Assembly: GCA_027032655.1 (NCBI GenBank)
Contig: JALVMZ010000588.1
Location: forward strand, 1 to 9,177
Direction of reading: 5' to 3'
DNA: 9,177 bases
Source of the DNA: Desulfobacteraceae bacterium
GTDB lineage: Bacteria; Desulfobacterota; DSM-4660; Desulfatiglandales; JALVMZ01
Made by a program: the position numbers and the translations under genes. A model generated the notes under the pieces. It did not search any database. It had not been told where the DNA came from and was given only the letters and a program-made list of their open reading frames with translations. Position 1 is the stretch's first letter. Each line of letters starts with the position of its first letter. Shown here piece by piece: positions 6,042 to 9,177 of the stretch.

Positions 6042-7154
6042 TCAGGAATCTTCTCTAAGTGGTTCAGGGAGTATTTCCTGAGGAAGTCCCATTGAATTAA
6101 TAATGGATCTGTATTCTTTAATTATATCCTTTAATATGTCTCCTTTTTTATCTGGCGAAACCTGTGCAATCATCACACCACTTTTAAGCATACTTATGGA
6201 TATGCCCTGGGGCAGTTCATATGAAATACCTGTTATTCCCTCATTTTTTATCTTATATCTTTTTAAATTTATAATCTCTCTCAGTCTGTTAATATCAATT
6301 TCCAGACTCCCCTTAGGCGTAATAATAAAATTTCTCTTTCCATCTCTCGAGCATGTCTCCTCAATAAATCTTTCCTTTATTTGATCAGAGGATGCGGTAG
6401 AGCCAGTGCCACATACTGGGCAGGTATCGGATTTTTCAATTCTTAAGGATTGAAATTTTAATTCTCTCAAATCCACATAAAATAGTCTGTTTTTCAGGAT
6501 AGGCTGCTTGCCCGTAAGAATCCTTACAGCCTCATATACCTGGATGGATGTTATAATTCCAAGCACAGAGGGGTGAACACCAACAACAGCACATTTGGGC
6601 AGATCTTCGTCTTTGAGCCCTGGCATAAAGCACTCAAGACAGAAGGTCTCACCAGGGATTATTGGTGCAAGATTTCCATATGTTTCAATTCCTGCACCGA
6701 ATATAAAGGGGATATTCAACCTGACACATGCCCTGTTTACCACATACCTTGCCTCAGGACCGTCCAGCCCATCAAGCACAAGGTTTGCTCCTCCTATGAG
6801 TCTATTGATATTGGATGGATTTACTGATTCGGGAAATGGTATTAACTCCACATCTGGATTAATGGTGCTGAGCCTTTTTACTGCGATCTCAACCTTTGGG
6901 AGCCCTACTGAGGATACATCATACAAATACTGTCTGTGAAGGTCAGAACGGGACACAATATCTCTATCAATCAATCTTATTTTCCCTATTCCCATGCCCA
7001 CACATTTCTGGGCAATAAGTGAGCCTAACCCCCCAAGGCCGACTATTGCAATTTCACTGTTTCTCAATTTTACCTGTCCATTATAATCTATCTCCCTTAG
7101 CGCAATCTGCCTTGAGTATATATCCAGTTCCTTTTCTGTAAGCTCATCTTTCAT
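6042..7154 (-). CDS. HesA/MoeB/ThiF family E1-like adenylyltransferase with C-terminal extension
   Basis: Enzymes of this family adenylate the C-terminal glycine of a small ubiquitin-like sulfur carrier (MoaD, ThiS and similar). The 370-residue protein has the usual N-terminus with YSRQIAL (13-19), the nucleotide loop GLGGLG (39-44), the D-x-HRQ segment with R74, the Asp pair of LDGLDGPEAR (D128, D131), and a structural zinc site from C172/C175 (CLEC) and C245/C248 (CPVC). C188, in KCAVVGV, sits where the family has its conserved cysteine. Residues about 250-370 go beyond the MoeB core. They include an alpha/beta segment (about 317-352, ISISMLKSGVMIAQ and onward) like the small ferredoxin-fold tail I recall on some E1-like proteins; this is inference. 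No carrier protein gene is in the window. It lies between two tRNA thiolase genes, so a tRNA-sulfur role is as likely as molybdopterin or thiamin. Confidence 0.85.
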   Translation of the reverse strand: MKDELTEKELDIYSRQIALREIDYNGQVKLRNSEIAIVGLGGLGSLIAQKCVGMGIGKIRLIDRDIVSRSDLHRQYLYDVSSVGLPKVEIAVKRLSTINPDVELIPFPESVNPSNINRLIGGANLVLDGLDGPEARYVVNRACVRLNIPFIFGAGIETYGNLAPIIPGETFCLECFMPGLKDEDLPKCAVVGVHPSVLGIITSIQVYEAVRILTGKQPILKNRLFYVDLRELKFQSLRIEKSDTCPVCGTGSTASSDQIKERFIEETCSRDGKRNFIITPKGSLEIDINRLREIINLKRYKIKNEGITGISYELPQGISISMLKSGVMIAQVSPDKKGDILKDIIKEYRSIINSMGLPQEILPEPLREDS

Positions 7155-7161
7155 ATCATCT

Positions 7162-7190
7162 ATTCTATCATGCTTTTAAAATACTCTCAA
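7162..7190 (-). promoter_or_regulatory. candidate sigma-70 promoter giving a nearly leaderless hesA-like mRNA
   Basis: On the minus strand, TTGAGA (7185-7190) and TAGAAT (7162-7167) each match the consensus hexamers at 5 of 6 positions and are 17 bases apart. The start of transcription would fall at about 7155, one base before the ATG at 7154. The ATG has no Shine-Dalgarno sequence before it, which fits a leaderless message. The rest of the 61-base gap (7155-7215) contains only AT-rich sequence. Confidence 0.45.
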
Positions 7191-7215
7191 TAAAAGTAAG
7201 ATTTATCTTTGATTG

Positions 7216-8187
7216 TTAAATCATAAATGGCCTAAACTTATCTTTTGATTTTCCAATTGCTGATATTATCTTATCTCCCTGCTCATTGGATATTCTTACC
7301 TGAATTGGTATTCCATCTTCAGCATCGCTATATGAAACGGCAATGGAGCAGGCAAGTTCAATATCCTGGGGAGTATGCTTACCTGATAAAAGGACACTTG
7401 GACCTGGCACTGTTGGTGTCTTTATTATCATATCTCCTGTTTCTTTAAGGCTCTCTATTACCCTGTTTTCTGCTTTATTCCGGCCAACCACAATCTTACA
7501 GCCTGATGGCAGTCTGAAGTGTCTTCCTACTTTTAGTAATTCTATCTTTTTGACTGATGGCATAATATCATGTTTGAATAGGTCTTTGAGTCTCCTTGAA
7601 AAGACTTCCTCAGTCAGGAGGCATCCTCCTGCAGGTGATGGATATTCTTTGATATTAAATTCATCTGCAAGTCTCATTTGAGGTTTTCTTGATCTTCCAG
7701 ATAGGCCATAAAGACGACTGCGATCGACCCAACCCCTCTTCTCAGGTATGGTTTCAGGTAGCAATCTGGCTGAAAGTGGTCTCAGGATGAGCCCATCAAA
7801 TCCACTTTCTCTGGATACTATGGATAGGGCCTTTTTGTTTTGAGACATTGGCCTCTGGCCCAGCACTTCACCGGTAATGATAAAACTGGCATCCTCCTTT
7901 TCCAGCATCTCTCCTGCCTTTCTTATCATAAAGGCATGGCAATCTATGCAGGGATTCATGTGTGAGCCATATCCATATCGGGGATTTTTTAGCAGTTTAA
8001 TGTAAGGTTCAGTTATATCTATTACTTTTATGGGAAGATTAATGGTCTCAGCAGATTTAATTGCCCTTCTGGAATTAAAAAATGGAGTTTCAAAAAAAAG
8101 AGCCAAGACATCAATGCCTTGGGCTCTTATTATCAGGGAGGCCAGCATACTATCCAGCCCCCCTGAGAATACCGCCAGAGCTTTCAT
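7216..8187 (-). CDS. ThiI-like PP-loop tRNA sulfurtransferase with NFACT-R-like C-terminus
   Basis: This 323-residue protein is predicted to adenylate and thiolate tRNA (annotated in related genomes as tRNA 4-thiouridine(8) synthase). The PP-loop SGGLDS is at 8-13. NPCIDCH (C80, C83) matches the CxxC of PP-loop thiolases. GEVLGQRPMSQ (106-116) is a strong family signature, and C189 lies in SPAGGCLL. It lacks the THUMP domain that binds tRNA in E. coli ThiI. The C-terminal part instead has VVGRNKAEN (233-241) and TVPGPSVLL (259-267), which resemble the NFACT-R RNA-binding domain. I set the start at the ATG at 8187 because AGAGGAG is six bases upstream; a TTG at 8190 would leave only three. The gene follows the dnaJ-like gene by 19 bases. 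The modified position in the tRNA is not provable from sequence. Confidence 0.82.
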   Translation of the reverse strand: MKALAVFSGGLDSMLASLIIRAQGIDVLALFFETPFFNSRRAIKSAETINLPIKVIDITEPYIKLLKNPRYGYGSHMNPCIDCHAFMIRKAGEMLEKEDASFIITGEVLGQRPMSQNKKALSIVSRESGFDGLILRPLSARLLPETIPEKRGWVDRSRLYGLSGRSRKPQMRLADEFNIKEYPSPAGGCLLTEEVFSRRLKDLFKHDIMPSVKKIELLKVGRHFRLPSGCKIVVGRNKAENRVIESLKETGDMIIKTPTVPGPSVLLSGKHTPQDIELACSIAVSYSDAEDGIPIQVRISNEQGDKIISAIGKSKDKFRPFMI

Positions 8188-8193
8188 CAATTA

Positions 8194-8200
8194 CTCCTCT
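8194..8200 (-). promoter_or_regulatory. ribosome binding site that fixes the ThiI-like start
   Basis: The minus strand reads AGAGGAG, ending six bases before the ATG at 8187. The in-frame TTG at 8188-8190 is only three bases away and is thus the poorer start. Confidence 0.75.
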
Positions 8201-8206
8201 GATAGA

Positions 8207-9151
8207 CTATAAGCCCATTTTTGAGAGCTCCTTTACTAATTCCTCCTGTTTTTTTGTCAGCCTCTTAGGAACATCAATGCTTATCTGGACATAAGCATCT
8301 CCCCTTCCGGATGAATTTCTTTTGGGGAGTCCATATCCCCTGAGCCTGAATTTTGAATTGTCCTGTGTGCCAGGGGGTATTTTCACTCTTAAGGTCTTTC
8401 CATCAATGGTGGGCACTTCAATTTCTGTCCCCAGCACGGCCTCCGAAAACCTTATTGCTCTTTTCATAATCAGGTCATCTCCATCCTCTTTGAAAAGAGG
8501 ATGTTCAAGGACCTTTATCTGGACATAGAGATCTCCATTAGGGCCACCATGAATGCCTGGTTGTCCTTTCCCAGAGACCCTGAGTCGGGTTCCTGTCCTC
8601 ACACCTGGTGGAATTCGAAGAGATATCTTTTCCTGATGGTATCCATTATTATAAGATATTATTTTGGTTGTTCCTTTTACAGCCTCTTCCAGGGGAATGG
8701 CGAGTTCATAAATAAGGTCCTGTCCTTTGATGCCCCTTGGAGTTGAATCAAAATTTGTATAAGTCCTGTAATACCGGGGGCCTTCCTGTCTGAATCCACT
8801 GCCCCCCATACCACCAAATATCTGGCTGAATATATCATATCCCCTGGATGCGCTGCCGAAACCGAATTCTCTGAAGATGCTTCCGAAGTCAAAATCTCTG
8901 AATATATCCTCCTGGGTAAATCTTTGTTGAAATTCCTCAGAGCCAAACATATCATACTGTTTTCTCTTTTCAGGATCACTCAGGACCGCATAGGCCTCAT
9001 TTATCTCCTTGAATCTCTCTTCGGCTTCCTTATTCCCTTTGTTTTTATCAGGGTGATATTTGAGGGCAAGCCTTCTGTATGCCTTTTTTATCTCATCTGG
9101 TGAAGCATCCTTTGAAACACCCAGTATTTTATAGTAATCCTTTCCGGCCAT
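8207..9151 (-). CDS. DnaJ-class co-chaperone without zinc finger (CbpA-like)
   Basis: This is a J-domain protein that stimulates the ATPase of DnaK-type Hsp70 and delivers unfolded substrates. In the 314-residue form, the J domain spans 5-70 with HPD at 33-35. A Gly/Phe-rich linker (about 70-125) has repeated FGS, FGF and FGGMGGSGF elements. Two C-terminal beta-domains follow from about 138, beginning GQDLIYELAIPLEEAVKG. There are no CxxCxGxG repeats, so it is the type II (CbpA-like) class and not true DnaJ. RIPPGVRTGTRLRVSGKG (about 178-195) and IPPGTQDNSKFRLRGYG are typical substrate-domain motifs. The ATG at 9151 has AGGTGA six to seven bases upstream. The GTG at 9160, which would add three residues, is part of that Shine-Dalgarno. 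It is the first minus-strand gene in the window; whether it heads the operon cannot be seen. Confidence 0.92.
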   Translation of the reverse strand: MAGKDYYKILGVSKDASPDEIKKAYRRLALKYHPDKNKGNKEAEERFKEINEAYAVLSDPEKRKQYDMFGSEEFQQRFTQEDIFRDFDFGSIFREFGFGSASRGYDIFSQIFGGMGGSGFRQEGPRYYRTYTNFDSTPRGIKGQDLIYELAIPLEEAVKGTTKIISYNNGYHQEKISLRIPPGVRTGTRLRVSGKGQPGIHGGPNGDLYVQIKVLEHPLFKEDGDDLIMKRAIRFSEAVLGTEIEVPTIDGKTLRVKIPPGTQDNSKFRLRGYGLPKRNSSGRGDAYVQISIDVPKRLTKKQEELVKELSKMGL

Positions 9152-9156
9152 TTTTA

Positions 9157-9162
9157 TCACCT
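9157..9162 (-). promoter_or_regulatory. ribosome binding site that fixes the CbpA-like start
   Basis: The minus strand reads AGGTGA shortly before the ATG at 9151. The GTG inside it (9158-9160) would be a possible in-frame start but would lack any ribosome binding site of its own. Upstream sequence in the window (to 9177) is too short to judge a promoter. Confidence 0.6.
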
Positions 9163-9177
9163 GTATTAGATATTAAT

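Noticed and set aside
6573..6939. Two overlapping plus-strand ORFs of 84 and 114 codons
   Set aside because: Both lie wholly inside the conserved E1-like gene on the other strand and match no family; they are antisense shadows.
8188..8190. TTG start of the ThiI-like gene
   Set aside because: It is only three bases from the AGAGGAG, while the ATG at 8187 is at six bases.
8677..8979. Minus-strand ORF of 100 codons
   Set aside because: It lies in another frame of the DnaJ-like gene on the same strand, across the Gly/Phe-rich region, and has no domain or start signal.
9158..9160. GTG start of the DnaJ-like gene
   Set aside because: This GTG is part of the Shine-Dalgarno sequence serving the ATG at 9151, and the added residues are not part of the J domain.
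1..9177. CRISPR array, tRNA or rRNA gene, origin, or phage attachment site
   Set aside because: I saw no regularly spaced repeats, no cloverleaf-like segment in the short intergenic gaps, and no integrase or DnaA-box cluster; almost all the DNA is taken up by protein genes.

Overview
The window carries two short plus-strand genes at its left end. After them comes one long minus-strand block of eight genes that fills positions 1121 to 9151. Base composition looks AT-leaning (roughly 40% GC by eye). The gene content is that of a strictly anaerobic or sulfur-metabolising bacterium: an Mrp/NBP35-type Fe-S ATPase beside a NifX/ORP-like small protein, a DUF116 membrane protein between fmt and rsmB, and a ThiI-like PP-loop enzyme. 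I infer a Desulfobacterota or Nitrospirota-like lineage, but the sequence alone does not settle the phylum. There are no rRNA genes, tRNA genes, CRISPR arrays or intact insertion sequences.

Left end (1-1120, plus strand): the 3' part of an Mrp-family ATPase gene is cut by the window edge. A 193-bp non-coding element (466-658) follows, and then a complete gene for a NifX/NifB-C-terminal-like (Dinitro_FeMo-Co) protein with a strong ribosome binding site. The element has imperfect terminal inverted repeats, an inner long palindrome, and a perfect 8-bp direct repeat (TAACAATA) on both sides. It therefore looks like a miniature inverted-repeat element inserted exactly at the mrp stop codon. A hairpin at 1053-1106 separates these genes from the convergent minus-strand block.

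Minus-strand block, in transcription order: dnaJ/cbpA-like co-chaperone, ThiI-like PP-loop sulfurtransferase with an NFACT-R-like tail, HesA/MoeB/ThiF-type E1-like enzyme, mnmA, then def, fmt, a DUF116 membrane protein and rsmB. Two modules can be read in it. The first (7216-8187, 6042-7154, 4944-6035) is a possible tRNA-thiolation module: two PP-loop tRNA thiolases flank an adenylyltransferase of the type that activates sulfur-carrier proteins. The second (def-fmt-DUF116-rsmB) is a translation initiation and ribosome maturation group with overlapping gene ends. Formyl-Met-tRNA is made by Fmt, the formyl group is removed by Def, and 16S rRNA is methylated by RsmB.

The points most worth a second look are the small mobile-like element with its target-site duplication, the MnmA variant that has a PCxxC site but no cysteine at the usual second catalytic position, the three-gene sulfur-transfer cluster, and a near-consensus promoter that would make the hesA-like mRNA almost leaderless.
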